A stretch of 64,000 bases of DNA from Paenibacillus sp. 481 (GCF_021223605.1 NZ_CP075175.1:930001-994000), one strand, 5' to 3'; shown: positions 1 through 7,894, counted from the first letter of the stretch. The notes: generated by a model from the sequence alone, not told the origin. Program-made: numbers and translations.

Positions 1-2
1 AA

Positions 3-77
3 GTAAAAACAGGCTACTTGGCACGTTACTCCAAGCTCGTTACGAATGCTAGCCAAGGCGGTGTTTTGACTATCTAG
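3..77 (+). CDS. 3' end of an unidentified gene (partial)
   Basis: An open frame enters from the left edge and stops with TAG at 75-77. It gives 24 residues ending in NASQGGVLTI. Codon choice looks ordinary, and a strong hairpin with a T-run (161-238) lies downstream, as expected for the end of a transcription unit. The family is not recognisable from this fragment. Another frame also stays open for 16 codons, so the reading frame is a guess. Confidence 0.3.
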   Translation, partial: VKTGYLARYSKLVTNASQGGVLTI

Positions 78-160
78 TCGCTGACTTAAAGCGCACGAAG
101 GTATTCATTATCTATCATTTGTATCGCACAGCCATTCAAATGATTTATCTTATATGTACG

Positions 161-238
161 AAAAGCCCCTTTAGAGGCCATTTTTGCTTCTGCAACCTTG
201 ATGTTGCAGGCATGAATGCTTCTAGATGGGCTTTTTTT
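161..238 (+). terminator. branched rho-independent terminator
   Basis: AAAAGCCC at 161-168 pairs with GGGCTTTT at 228-235 and runs into eight T residues. A perfect 7-bp inner hairpin (CTGCAAC at 190-196 with GTTGCAG at 203-209) sits inside, so the fold is branched rather than a simple stem. It would end transcription of the gene entering from the left. The 78-160 stretch before it and 239-337 after it show no gene. Confidence 0.6.
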
Positions 239-337
239 TCATATGCCGTCCAATCGTTTTGCTGAACGAAAAAATAGTATATCCCATCACTTCAAGCAGT
301 TACACCGAAGCCTACATCGTAAGAAAGGGTTGATGGG

Positions 338-1624
338 ATGAGCATACAAGCAGATGATGATAACCAGCCATTTGCCGCTGAAATTACCCTTACTGCCATT
401 AACGGTAATGTTGAAGGTACCGTCACCGACATCGAAATCAGATATCGTCCTAATTCAGTCCTCGCTCTGGGCAGTGTCGTATTCACGCTCCCTGTGGGGT
501 TTACCGCCACCACGAATGATATACTCAACGGCTTCCCTCTATCTAGCACACAAATCACCAATAACGGTCGTTCCATTATGGTCCCCTTGTCATTGGATTT
601 GATAGGTTTAGCAACGTTTGAATTACAACTGCTGAACAAGACATTACCAGCCGCAGGAACCTATCGTTTTTCAGGGGAAAACACGTTAATTATTATCGGT
701 TCACAATTTTACGCTGCCACCGAACTCGTCATAAAGGCTCTTCCACGCTATGCGTACGTCACGAATTCAGATAGTAATAACGTATCCGTAATTGACTTAT
801 CCACCAGCTTGGTCACACATACGATTGCAGTTGGCAACTATCCTACTGACGTTGCCATCGCTCCGAACGGCGAATTTGCTTATGTAGTCAATCACTCGAG
901 CAACAACGTGTCCGTTATTCATACGGCAACCCACACCGTATCCCAGACGATTGCTACTGGAAACGGACCGGTTGAAACCGCGATTGCACCGAACAGTACG
1001 ATCGCGTATGTCACCAATGCAAATGATAACACCGTATCCGTCATTAACACTTCGTCCCATACCATTGTTCATACGATACCAGTAGGCGTGTTTCCTAACG
1101 GAATTGCGCTGGCACCTAACGGCACGTTCGCCTATGTTGCTAATTATGGCAGCAACAATGTTACTATTATTGACACGGCTACCTATGCGGTCGTGCAGAC
1201 GATCCCCGTCGGTTTTTCACCTTCCGGCATTACCGTCACACCGAACGGAAGATACGTCTATGTTACGAATCGAAACGATAATAACGTTTCGGTCATTGAT
1301 ACCACGACGAATGTAGTCGTGATCTCCATCCCTGTTGGCATTTTGCCTAAAGGCGTTACCGTGTCGCCGAACAGCGACATTGTCTACGTTGCCAACAGTT
1401 TAAGCAATGCCATTGCGGCCATCCGCACGAGTACGAATACGGTTATCCAACTCACTTCTGTTGGCGTATACCCATATGAAGTCGCCTTCAACAGAACCGG
1501 ATCATTAGCCTATGTTACGAATCGAAACAGTAACAGCGTGTCCGTTATCCAAACCTCAACCAACGCTGTCATTCAAATTATTATCGTTGGTGGTGGCCCG
1601 CTCGGCATTGCCATTTCACCTTAA
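338..1624 (+). CDS. YVTN-type seven-bladed beta-propeller protein
   Basis: This encodes 428 residues. The first ~135 form a beta-rich domain of unknown identity. The rest is seven consecutive repeats of about 42 residues, each beginning AYVTN or a close variant, followed by NNVSVID, a threonine-rich strand, IPVG and APNG. Seven such repeats fit a closed seven-bladed propeller of the YVTN/surface-layer type. No signal peptide, lipobox or membrane segment is visible, so its location is unclear; it may be cytoplasmic, associated with the spore or cell surface, or exported by an unseen route. The start is the ATG at 338, with a weak purine-rich stretch upstream. The gene converges on the LAP cluster and shares a bidirectional terminator with it. 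A role as a binding or scaffold protein is inference. Confidence 0.85.
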   Translation: MSIQADDDNQPFAAEITLTAINGNVEGTVTDIEIRYRPNSVLALGSVVFTLPVGFTATTNDILNGFPLSSTQITNNGRSIMVPLSLDLIGLATFELQLLNKTLPAAGTYRFSGENTLIIIGSQFYAATELVIKALPRYAYVTNSDSNNVSVIDLSTSLVTHTIAVGNYPTDVAIAPNGEFAYVVNHSSNNVSVIHTATHTVSQTIATGNGPVETAIAPNSTIAYVTNANDNTVSVINTSSHTIVHTIPVGVFPNGIALAPNGTFAYVANYGSNNVTIIDTATYAVVQTIPVGFSPSGITVTPNGRYVYVTNRNDNNVSVIDTTTNVVVISIPVGILPKGVTVSPNSDIVYVANSLSNAIAAIRTSTNTVIQLTSVGVYPYEVAFNRTGSLAYVTNRNSNSVSVIQTSTNAVIQIIIVGGGPLGIAISP

Positions 1625-1636
1625 AGCGCTAACTCC

Positions 1637-1674
1637 GAAAAAAGGAGCAGGGAATCGCTTCCCCGCTCCTTTTC
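1637..1674. terminator. bidirectional terminator
   Basis: GGAGC (1644-1648) and GCTCC (1665-1669) flank an inner GGAA/TTCC pair, with A-runs on the left and T-runs on the right. On the minus strand the run is seven T residues and on the plus strand four. It can end both the propeller gene and the LAP cluster. Confidence 0.85.
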
Positions 1675-1733
1675 CGCTATTATCATTTCACTATGTTATT
1701 AAAATGTATTTACGTCGCTTCCGTCCAATCCTC

Positions 1734-2435
1734 CTACGACGTGGACACCGTTCTTTCAAAAGCAATATCCGGATTGTCGGTCTGATGCCAGTTTAGCCAT
1801 TGTTTAAAATCACCTTCATACGCAACCTTACCGTTATGGAGCATAATAAAGTGACAATCCAAATGTAAAAGCTCTTGGAGCTGGTGCGTCGACACGATGC
1901 ACCACTTATTTTGCTCCAATAGTCGTTGTATGCGATTCATAATTTTCATACGTGAAGAAGGATCGACACCGCTCGTAGGCTCATCAAAAATGTACAGTTT
2001 ACGCTCAACTTGAGTGAGCATCGTAACGAACAACCATTTTTTCTCGCCGACCGACATCATGCCAATTTTGCTGTTCCACAGCTTAACGAACAATTCACGC
2101 TCCCGCTCATCCATCTGCTCGGTATAGTCTATAGCGTTATGGCTTGCGCGCTTATTGCTTAATTCAGCTATAAACTTCACAAAGTCCTTCCCTTTAATCG
2201 TAGAAGAGAAAAAAATCGTTTGCGTCAAATACAAGATCTCGGATATGGAAGGCAACTCAAGCTGTCCCGAAGAGACCTTCAAGATTCCAGTCATACAATC
2301 AAACAATGTCGTTTTGCCCGCTCCGTTTAATCCAGCAAGCACGTTTATTTTATGAGGCTGCAGTTCAAAATGAATATCTGTTAAAACGTTTGTATCCGCT
2401 TTAGGATAGGCAAAGCTTACATGTTTAACGTACAA
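1734..2435 (-). CDS. ABC transporter ATPase of the LAP cluster
   Basis: A 233-residue nucleotide-binding subunit, last gene of the cluster. Walker A is GLNGAGKTT (residues 35-43), Walker B is LYIFDEP with the catalytic E152, and the switch histidine is in STHQ. The signature loop is SVGEKKW (about 128-134) instead of the usual LSGGQ, a divergent form seen in some bacteriocin and drug exporters. The start is a TTG at 2435, seven bases after GAGGGGG. The permease gene lies 39 bp upstream, so the two likely form an exporter that secretes the modified peptide and/or gives self-immunity. The substrate assignment rests on context only. Confidence 0.9.
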   Translation of the reverse strand: MYVKHVSFAYPKADTNVLTDIHFELQPHKINVLAGLNGAGKTTLFDCMTGILKVSSGQLELPSISEILYLTQTIFFSSTIKGKDFVKFIAELSNKRASHNAIDYTEQMDERERELFVKLWNSKIGMMSVGEKKWLFVTMLTQVERKLYIFDEPTSGVDPSSRMKIMNRIQRLLEQNKWCIVSTHQLQELLHLDCHFIMLHNGKVAYEGDFKQWLNWHQTDNPDIAFERTVSTS

Positions 2436-2474
2436 CCTGAATCCCCCTCACCGTGTTAATAGAGAGCATATGAG

Positions 2475-3212
2475 CTACCTTTGAACAAGGGATAATAAGC
2501 TCAACTTTTTGTATGAGAATAAGCCAATTACAAAATAAAGGCCTAACATAATAAATAAAATAGGCTGTAAGGTAAGCGACGTTAGCATGGAAAATAAAGA
2601 CATCAGCACATCAATTAGGTGACGCATAATCGTAAACGGGTTAACCCAATTCACCATGGGTGGAACATTCAGGTTGTTCAAGGACACCAAAAATAACGGG
2701 TACAAGGCAATGTTAATAAATGTGGTTACGCTGCTCAACTTCAATGGCAATACAGCAAATAATAGTGTCGCCATTCCGATAGGAATAGCCATAAACCATA
2801 GTAGCAACGGTAAAATGAAGTTAAGAAGTGTAAACTGACCAACTATACTCGATAAAATGGTCGTAAATAGCAGATTACTTACAGCAACGAAAATACATTG
2901 GGTAATAAATACCGAGATGACATACGGATGCTTGGCACCTGCGATCAGCACGTACGTTTTTAATAAGTTGTATTCTCGCAATCTAGCAATTTGCAAGCCA
3001 ATTCCGTTCACAAAGCTGGCAATAATAATAAAAATCCAGAACCAAGATAAATAATATGTAAATTGCTCTTCCGATGAAATCGATTCTAGAAATTTGCCCT
3101 GAAACACGAGTGCAATCACGACTGGCAGGGCAACCGACCAAGCCAGTGCAACTTTTTCTGTGAACAAAATTTTCAAATCAAGAATGACATGAGCTTTAAC
3201 TTGTCTAATCAT
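2475..3212 (-). CDS. ABC-2 type permease of the LAP cluster
   Basis: A 245-residue integral membrane protein with about six hydrophobic segments. The first follows a short cytoplasmic N-terminus (near residues 22-40) and the last is close to the C-terminus. The layout matches ABC-2 type permeases used for drug and bacteriocin export. It lies 17 bp after the M16 peptidase gene and just before the ATPase gene, so it presumably pairs with that ATPase. It has no peptidase domain, so leader removal must be done by another protein, plausibly the neighbouring M16 peptidase. Whether it exports the product or protects the producer cannot be told from sequence. Confidence 0.85.
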   Translation of the reverse strand: MIRQVKAHVILDLKILFTEKVALAWSVALPVVIALVFQGKFLESISSEEQFTYYLSWFWIFIIIASFVNGIGLQIARLREYNLLKTYVLIAGAKHPYVISVFITQCIFVAVSNLLFTTILSSIVGQFTLLNFILPLLLWFMAIPIGMATLLFAVLPLKLSSVTTFINIALYPLFLVSLNNLNVPPMVNWVNPFTIMRHLIDVLMSLFSMLTSLTLQPILFIMLGLYFVIGLFSYKKLSLLSLVQR

Positions 3213-3229
3213 CGTTTCACCATACTCGT

Positions 3230-4468
3230 CTACGTTTTATTAGAGGCAATAATGGAGCAAGCTGGTTTTTCTTTAAAAATCTCATTCACGATTCTATTCA
3301 TATCATCTAGCGTCAACGCCTCAATATCTGCAATATGTTGAGCGAACGGGTCCGTATTGAATGTCTCGTCATACGGTGCATACAGTACACGCTTACCAAG
3401 CTCAATCATTCGCGCTTGATTGCTCTCCGTACCGAACACAATTTTGCTAATTGTCATTTGTTTCGCTCTTTCTAGATTCCGTTCGTCCACTCCCAGTGTA
3501 TAAATACATTTCATTAATGTATGAAAAGAATGGCGCAACTGGTTCACATCGTTGGAAATAGGGGTCGACATATTTACAACCAGCACACCACCTTCCCTGT
3601 ATGACAAAGGCGTCATATAAATGGAGTACACGAGTCCTTCCGTCTCACGAAGCTGCTTAGAAAGCATCGATCTTGTTCCACCCCCCACTAATTGAACCAT
3701 CGTCATGAACGTGGTCATGTTAGGGGAGAGATAAGACATGGATGGGTAGCCAAATGATAGTACGTGCTGGAAAGCCTCACTTTCCTTCACAATCGATGAG
3801 CGATTGTAAGTTAGCTCACCTACGTTAATTTCGTCTTTGTGCACCGTACTCATGCTACTTAATATCGAAATAGCATCTTGCGCCTCACTCTCTGTAAATG
3901 CACCTGATATGCAGCACACGAGCTTATTCGTCGCAAAATGCTTATCATAAAACGATATCAACTGCTCCTTATTGTACGATCGAATCCCCGCTTCAGTTCC
4001 AAGAATTTCTTGCGTCAAAGGATGCTTCTGCAACATCAATTTAAGTAGATTTAGCTGAACCTGTTCATACTGATTATCTCTGAATCTACTAATTTCGCTT
4101 AGTATCACTTTTTTCTCTATCTCAACGGCTTCATCTGTAACTTGAAAATCGGTTAACATGTCGACTAATGCTGTTAATACGTATCTCACATGAGTAGGCA
4201 GCGCCTTTACATAAACGCAAATCAGTTCCTTCGTTGTAAACGCATTAATCGTCGCCCCAACTGATTCCAAATGTTCGATGATTCCATCATGCTGATCACA
4301 TTTTTTGTTTTTGAACAATAAATGCTCAATAAAATGCGTCATCCCATTTTCAGATTCCACTTCGTACTTCGAACCTATCTTTAAAAAAATTCCGATAGAG
4401 ACCGTAGTACAGTTGCTCATCGGATCGGTTACCAGCTGTATTCCATTGCTAAGCTTCAAGATAGCCAT
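3230..4468 (-). CDS. M16-family zinc metallopeptidase, candidate leader peptidase
   Basis: A 412-residue M16 (pitrilysin/processing-peptidase) protein. The inverted zinc motif HxxEH is present as H45-F-I-E48-H49, and E125, 76 residues on, fits the third zinc ligand. The length fits a two-domain M16B subunit that works as a homo- or heterodimer; no partner subunit is encoded nearby, so a homodimer is inferred. The start chosen is the ATG at 4468, five bases after AAGGAGA; another ATG in frame lies 15 bases upstream. It sits between YcaO and the exporter, which suggests that it cuts the leader from the modified precursor. M16 enzymes do this kind of job in some other RiPP pathways, such as subtilosin. 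Confidence 0.9.
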   Translation of the reverse strand: MAILKLSNGIQLVTDPMSNCTTVSIGIFLKIGSKYEVESENGMTHFIEHLLFKNKKCDQHDGIIEHLESVGATINAFTTKELICVYVKALPTHVRYVLTALVDMLTDFQVTDEAVEIEKKVILSEISRFRDNQYEQVQLNLLKLMLQKHPLTQEILGTEAGIRSYNKEQLISFYDKHFATNKLVCCISGAFTESEAQDAISILSSMSTVHKDEINVGELTYNRSSIVKESEAFQHVLSFGYPSMSYLSPNMTTFMTMVQLVGGGTRSMLSKQLRETEGLVYSIYMTPLSYREGGVLVVNMSTPISNDVNQLRHSFHTLMKCIYTLGVDERNLERAKQMTISKIVFGTESNQARMIELGKRVLYAPYDETFNTDPFAQHIADIEALTLDDMNRIVNEIFKEKPACSIIASNKT

Positions 4469-4485
4469 GTTAATCTCCTTCATCC

Positions 4486-5559
4486 TTATGGAAAAGGTAT
4501 TTGTCGATAAGCGTTAGGAAATTCGGATGTACCTTTGTTAAAACATAACTTCGTTTGACGCTCATTAAATAGTACCGGATACATATGCGGATAACCGTTA
4601 GGAGACAAAATTTTAATAATTTTAGTCTTAAATCCATCATATAAACACGGTACGAACGCTGAGTAAGGAATTAAATTTAAATCATCCGCTACCTGCTTCA
4701 TGACTTTCGGAAGAGATTGTATACTTTCCTTCTGAATGAACTCTTCAAAAGAACAACAATCAGTCATACCTTCCCATAAATACGAAAACTCATCTTTCAT
4801 TTCCAGTGGTGATAATGATTCATAATATTTCAGATACATATCCGCTTGTTTATCTTGTCCATACTGCTCATAGTTGTTAACATTATTTTTCGTCCAATGA
4901 TTCGCGAACGTTTGCTGTAATTCCTCTATAGCACCATATATAGCGTCCTCCGCCTTCAAACTCGCCTTTAAACCTAGAGATTTATACTTCTCTCCAAAAC
5001 CGAGTGCAAATACGACATAGATAGAGTTATGCAATGAAATATTAAACAAGTAAAGCTCATCAATAAAATGATGCACCTTATTCATGATGTTGTTTATTCT
5101 CTCATTTTTAACATGTGTACAATCAATTTGAATCCCATTGGATTTTGTAAGCCAATTATATATAAGACTGTGTCTTTCGAAAAATTCCATATAACTTGCT
5201 TCAATTACATCCTTAGAGTTTAAATGGGAAGCAAGTCCACAAGAATCGTTAAAGCTACTTCCATCAATAAAATATACTGTATCTGAATCAACTTGAATCG
5301 TTTCCCCACTAATTAAATTTAGCGCCTCGAGCTTATCATTTTTGTGAAAATTTCTCGTTATCGTACTTCTTTCGATCCATTCTCCAATCGCAGATTTCAA
5401 CACACCAGAAAAGTTAAAATGAGAATTATGTCCATAAGCTGCAAGAATATTGCTTGATGTAAGAAACACTTGGCTGTGTGAATTCGTAAATATAGAGCGA
5501 TCTACGACCCAGTCCTTACCTATAAATGGAGTAACATTTGAGTAATTTTTTATAATCAA
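4486..5559 (-). CDS. YcaO-domain azoline-forming cyclodehydratase
   Basis: A 357-residue YcaO protein. YcaO enzymes use ATP to activate backbone amides so that Cys, Ser or Thr side chains close into thiazoline or oxazoline rings. Glutamate-rich ATP-binding elements are visible (SAIGEWIERS near residue 60, SYMEFFERH near 130, AIEELQQTF near 210). The C-terminus is proline-rich (QIPFP), resembling the PxPxP tail typical of peptide-modifying YcaOs. No E1 or leader-binding domain is fused, so it should act with the separate McbB-like protein. The start is a TTG at 5559 with GGGAAGTGA upstream. The M16 peptidase gene begins 17 bp after its stop. Confidence 0.92.
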   Translation of the reverse strand: MIIKNYSNVTPFIGKDWVVDRSIFTNSHSQVFLTSSNILAAYGHNSHFNFSGVLKSAIGEWIERSTITRNFHKNDKLEALNLISGETIQVDSDTVYFIDGSSFNDSCGLASHLNSKDVIEASYMEFFERHSLIYNWLTKSNGIQIDCTHVKNERINNIMNKVHHFIDELYLFNISLHNSIYVVFALGFGEKYKSLGLKASLKAEDAIYGAIEELQQTFANHWTKNNVNNYEQYGQDKQADMYLKYYESLSPLEMKDEFSYLWEGMTDCCSFEEFIQKESIQSLPKVMKQVADDLNLIPYSAFVPCLYDGFKTKIIKILSPNGYPHMYPVLFNERQTKLCFNKGTSEFPNAYRQIPFP

Positions 5560-5601
5560 CTTTAAATCACTTCCCTATGTGATAATATGGAAATATTTCA
5601 A

Positions 5602-6414
5602 TTAATTACTCACCTTGCCAAACCATTGTACTAGGGTAACTGGACATGTCCTTGGGTTTAAGCCAGATAAATATGTGAAAGCATGATCGTCAAATCCAGA
5701 CCAGCAAAAATCGCCAAGTTGCAAATGATTCACTTCCACAATCGTCTCTCGAAAGGCTTGAGCCATTAATCCAATTTCAATTAGCGAGTGCCTGTATCCG
5801 CGTCTTTTATACTTTGCAACAGAACGTCGTATATCAATCGCATAGCCGATCATGTAATTAGAATACTTCCTAATATCACCCGCATTTAAAAAATTCAACA
5901 CTTTTTGAGCTTCACGGTCATCCCAAGCTTTAATTTGCTTCAAAGAATTTTTTTCATAATCATAGATGTAAGTTCCTTTTTTATGTGCGGTATGCAGTAT
6001 GATATTGTCTTCTAATAAATAAAGAACAGGAATTACCGGATACAACCCTCCACCAGATGGATATCTTTTTGAGGTTCCATGTTCACTTCTGCCAAATGCA
6101 AGATACATAATTTCGCTTAACAACTCCGGCGCTATGTTATAATCCAGCTCGAATTCACGTTTACTGCCCACATGATTGACTTTCTTAACTTCAGGCAACA
6201 ATATTTCGGATTCATAATAGTTAGGTATAATATCAGTAAGCTCAACTTGACTTAACCACTCGTAAGTATCTGAGTTAAACGGAGTTACATCGTATCCGTG
6301 CAAAATGGTGGTGCAGCTTTGATGAAATTTCACAACCTCATTTAAAATATCATTATCAAGAATTTTATACATGGCATGATCCCAGTAACCAGATTGATTG
6401 CTTCTATTATTCAT
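5602..6414 (-). CDS. SagB/McbC-type FMN azoline dehydrogenase
   Basis: A 270-residue nitroreductase-fold protein. The diagnostic RYPSGGGLYP motif is at residues 117-126, and a Lys-Tyr pair (K201-Y202, followed by KRRGYRH) is placed like the catalytic pair described for McbC. The family oxidises azolines to aromatic thiazoles and oxazoles using FMN. The start chosen is the ATG at 6414, which overlaps the stop codon of the E1-like gene (ATGAATAA), implying translational coupling. A longer reading would add 11 hydrophobic residues with no better ribosome binding site. Its presence predicts that the mature product carries azoles rather than only azolines. Confidence 0.92.
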   Translation of the reverse strand: MNNRSNQSGYWDHAMYKILDNDILNEVVKFHQSCTTILHGYDVTPFNSDTYEWLSQVELTDIIPNYYESEILLPEVKKVNHVGSKREFELDYNIAPELLSEIMYLAFGRSEHGTSKRYPSGGGLYPVIPVLYLLEDNIILHTAHKKGTYIYDYEKNSLKQIKAWDDREAQKVLNFLNAGDIRKYSNYMIGYAIDIRRSVAKYKRRGYRHSLIEIGLMAQAFRETIVEVNHLQLGDFCWSGFDDHAFTYLSGLNPRTCPVTLVQWFGKVSN

Positions 6415-7291
6415 AACAATCACACAACTCCCAATGTATACTAACATCTCTTGATATTTTGTTTGTACTTAAATCTAACATGAAGGTGTGGTTAATATCT
6501 TCTAATGATTCATTCGAGTATAGTACTCTGCCTTTTGTTCGAAAAACAAATTTATCAAGTTGATTCAAAATCATCGTCATCATATTGTAAGTTTCAACAA
6601 CTGAGATTGGCGCTTCAACTTTGAACGTCGCATCCTCATGATACAAAATATCGATTAAGCCTTGATAAGATAAATCAGCGTACTGATTAACTCGGAGCTG
6701 AGTCTCGATAAACCCAACATGACATAAGTGACATGGCTTTTTCCAATCGACATTGTACAAAGAATCCATATAGAACTTGTTGTTATAAATGTACGTCATC
6801 ATTAATAATGCGCTTTCATATTCTTGTATTTTACTAACGATCTTCTTTGCCAGTAACTTATCGTATGGATTTAAAAATACAATTAGCAACTTGTTATTAA
6901 AATTAAAATCACTAACCGTAGTAATCGTGGAAAATGGTAGTTTTGACTCTGCGAAGTAAGGGGCTAGATGTAAATTAAAATGTTCACTAATTGTATCGTT
7001 ATTAGACAGGAGTACTATCTCCTCAATGTCGAAACAGATTTTCTGTTTTAATTTTACTATTCCATATTTTAAGAGAAACTGTAATGCCACATCTGAATGT
7101 TCTCCAAAGGAGTTAGACAGCGAATTCATACTAATCGTTTGTTTTGTTTTAACATCCAAGCTTTTTACATAATGAGCCATAGTAGCATTATTAATTTTAA
7201 CTATACCTCTATAATTTTGAACAACGACGTCCCCGTTATGAAGTTCATGATAAACAAAATTACTAATCTCGTATTCAACAGCGGCATTCAT
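6407..7291 (-). CDS. McbB-like E1/leader-binding protein of the LAP synthetase
   Basis: A 294-residue protein of the McbB/ocin-ThiF-like type. The first ~80 residues have the beta-beta-helix pattern expected of a RiPP recognition element, which binds the leader peptide. Four cysteines sit as CHLC (C187, C190) and CDC near the end (C290, C292), matching the structural zinc site of McbB-type proteins. No Rossmann GxGxxG or catalytic cysteine is evident, so it is likely non-enzymatic and presents the precursor to YcaO. The start is the ATG at 7291 after AAGGAGG; an upstream ATG in frame lacks a ribosome binding site. It follows the precursor gene across a large hairpin. Confidence 0.85.
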   Translation of the reverse strand: MNAAVEYEISNFVYHELHNGDVVVQNYRGIVKINNATMAHYVKSLDVKTKQTISMNSLSNSFGEHSDVALQFLLKYGIVKLKQKICFDIEEIVLLSNNDTISEHFNLHLAPYFAESKLPFSTITTVSDFNFNNKLLIVFLNPYDKLLAKKIVSKIQEYESALLMMTYIYNNKFYMDSLYNVDWKKPCHLCHVGFIETQLRVNQYADLSYQGLIDILYHEDATFKVEAPISVVETYNMMTMILNQLDKFVFRTKGRVLYSNESLEDINHTFMLDLSTNKISRDVSIHWELCDCYE

Positions 7292-7312
7292 CTCGTGTTC
7301 CTCCTTAAAGTT

Positions 7313-7351
7313 AGATTGACCTGAAGAACGTTTCATTCTTCAAGTCAATCT
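7313..7351 (-). terminator. hairpin between precursor and enzyme genes (leaky terminator or processing site)
   Basis: Arms at 7336-7351 and 7313-7328 pair over 16 bp with one U-G wobble, closing on a GAAAC-type loop in the minus-strand RNA. Only a short CUUU follows, so it is a poor full terminator. Such a hairpin just after a RiPP precursor gene fits partial termination or mRNA stabilisation, giving more precursor than enzyme. Confidence 0.75.
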
Positions 7352-7398
7352 GAGGTGAAACCTGTATTAATTTTAGTAATTTAGTCCCTTCAAACAAC

Positions 7399-7563
7399 TC
7401 ATTTGCCGCCGCCAAGAGAGCAGCTACTACAACTGCTGCTGCTACAAGAACCAGTAACTTCTTGAGCAAGTCGCAATTCCTGTTCAGCGCTTGTAATCCC
7501 GATTCCAAACATCGAAGTATTTCGTAGTTGTTCATTCTCTTCCTGTAGGTTTTCCGATATCAT
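7399..7563 (-). CDS. LAP/TOMM precursor peptide
   Basis: A 54-codon gene starting at ATG 7563, nine bases after a consensus AGGAGG (7573-7568 on the minus strand). Residues 1-38 form a charged leader (Glu/Gln/Asn-rich, then MFGIGITSAEQ) ending in EVTG. The last 16 residues, SCSSSSCSSCSLGGGK, contain three Cys and eight Ser, ideal substrates for azole formation, and end in a Gly-rich tail as in streptolysin-type cores. It lies directly upstream of the E1-like, dehydrogenase and YcaO genes. A 74-codon frame overlaps it on the same strand (7311-7535) but encodes a low-complexity Ala/Val stretch that is simply the AGC/TGT-rich core read out of frame. The cleavage site after VTG or TGS is inferred. 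Confidence 0.9.
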   Translation of the reverse strand: MISENLQEENEQLRNTSMFGIGITSAEQELRLAQEVTGSCSSSSCSSCSLGGGK

Positions 7564-7602
7564 AAATTCACCTCCTAAAATTTAACTTCTCAACACCCCT
7601 AC

Positions 7603-7631
7603 ATAATAATACAAAAAACAGCCTATTACAA
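7603..7631 (-). promoter_or_regulatory. promoter of the LAP cluster
   Basis: On the minus strand TTGTAA (7631-7626) and TATTAT (7608-7603) are separated by exactly 17 bp, a good vegetative sigma-A match. The leader to the precursor ATG would be about 33 bases. Confidence 0.65.
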
Positions 7632-7836
7632 TAACCACTAGCACCTACCTAAAAATATAATTTGCCCCATTAATAAAGGAATCTACCACCTTCCCATATC
7701 AAACAATATACAACAAATAATGAATAATTATTCATTCATGTATTAATATTTGATCATTGGGTAGCTTTTGTAGGCAGCGATGTATGCTATTAGATCCTTT
7801 AGTAGCTGCCGCAATTTAAATGAAAATAAATAAAAA
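7632..7836. other. AT-rich spacer between LAP cluster and peptide importer
   Basis: No gene was found on either strand. The stretch is very AT-rich. It could hold upstream activator sites for the LAP promoter, but no clear operator repeat is visible. Confidence 0.5.
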
Positions 7837-7875
7837 ACAACCTTAGCCTAGTAACATACTAGACTAAGGTTGTTT
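7837..7875 (-). terminator. terminator of the peptide importer operon
   Basis: AACAACCTTAG pairs with CTAAGGTTGTT and CTAGT with ACTAG around an AACAT loop. On the minus strand it is followed by TTTTTTATTTATTTT. It lies just after the oppF stop codon. Confidence 0.9.
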
Positions 7876-7894
7876 CGATAGCGGCTCTAACTCA

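Noticed and set aside
7311..7535. A 74-codon minus-strand frame with an Ala/Val-rich hydrophobic stretch that could pass for a bacteriocin.
   Set aside because: Its hydrophobic run is the AGC/AGT/TGT-rich core of the real precursor read in another frame; it runs into the downstream hairpin and has only a weak start, whereas the 54-codon frame has AGGAGG and a proper LAP core.
1734..7563. Thiopeptide or lanthipeptide cluster.
   Set aside because: No LanB/LanM dehydratase or pyridine synthase is present. The enzyme set (E1-like, dehydrogenase, YcaO) fits a linear azole peptide.
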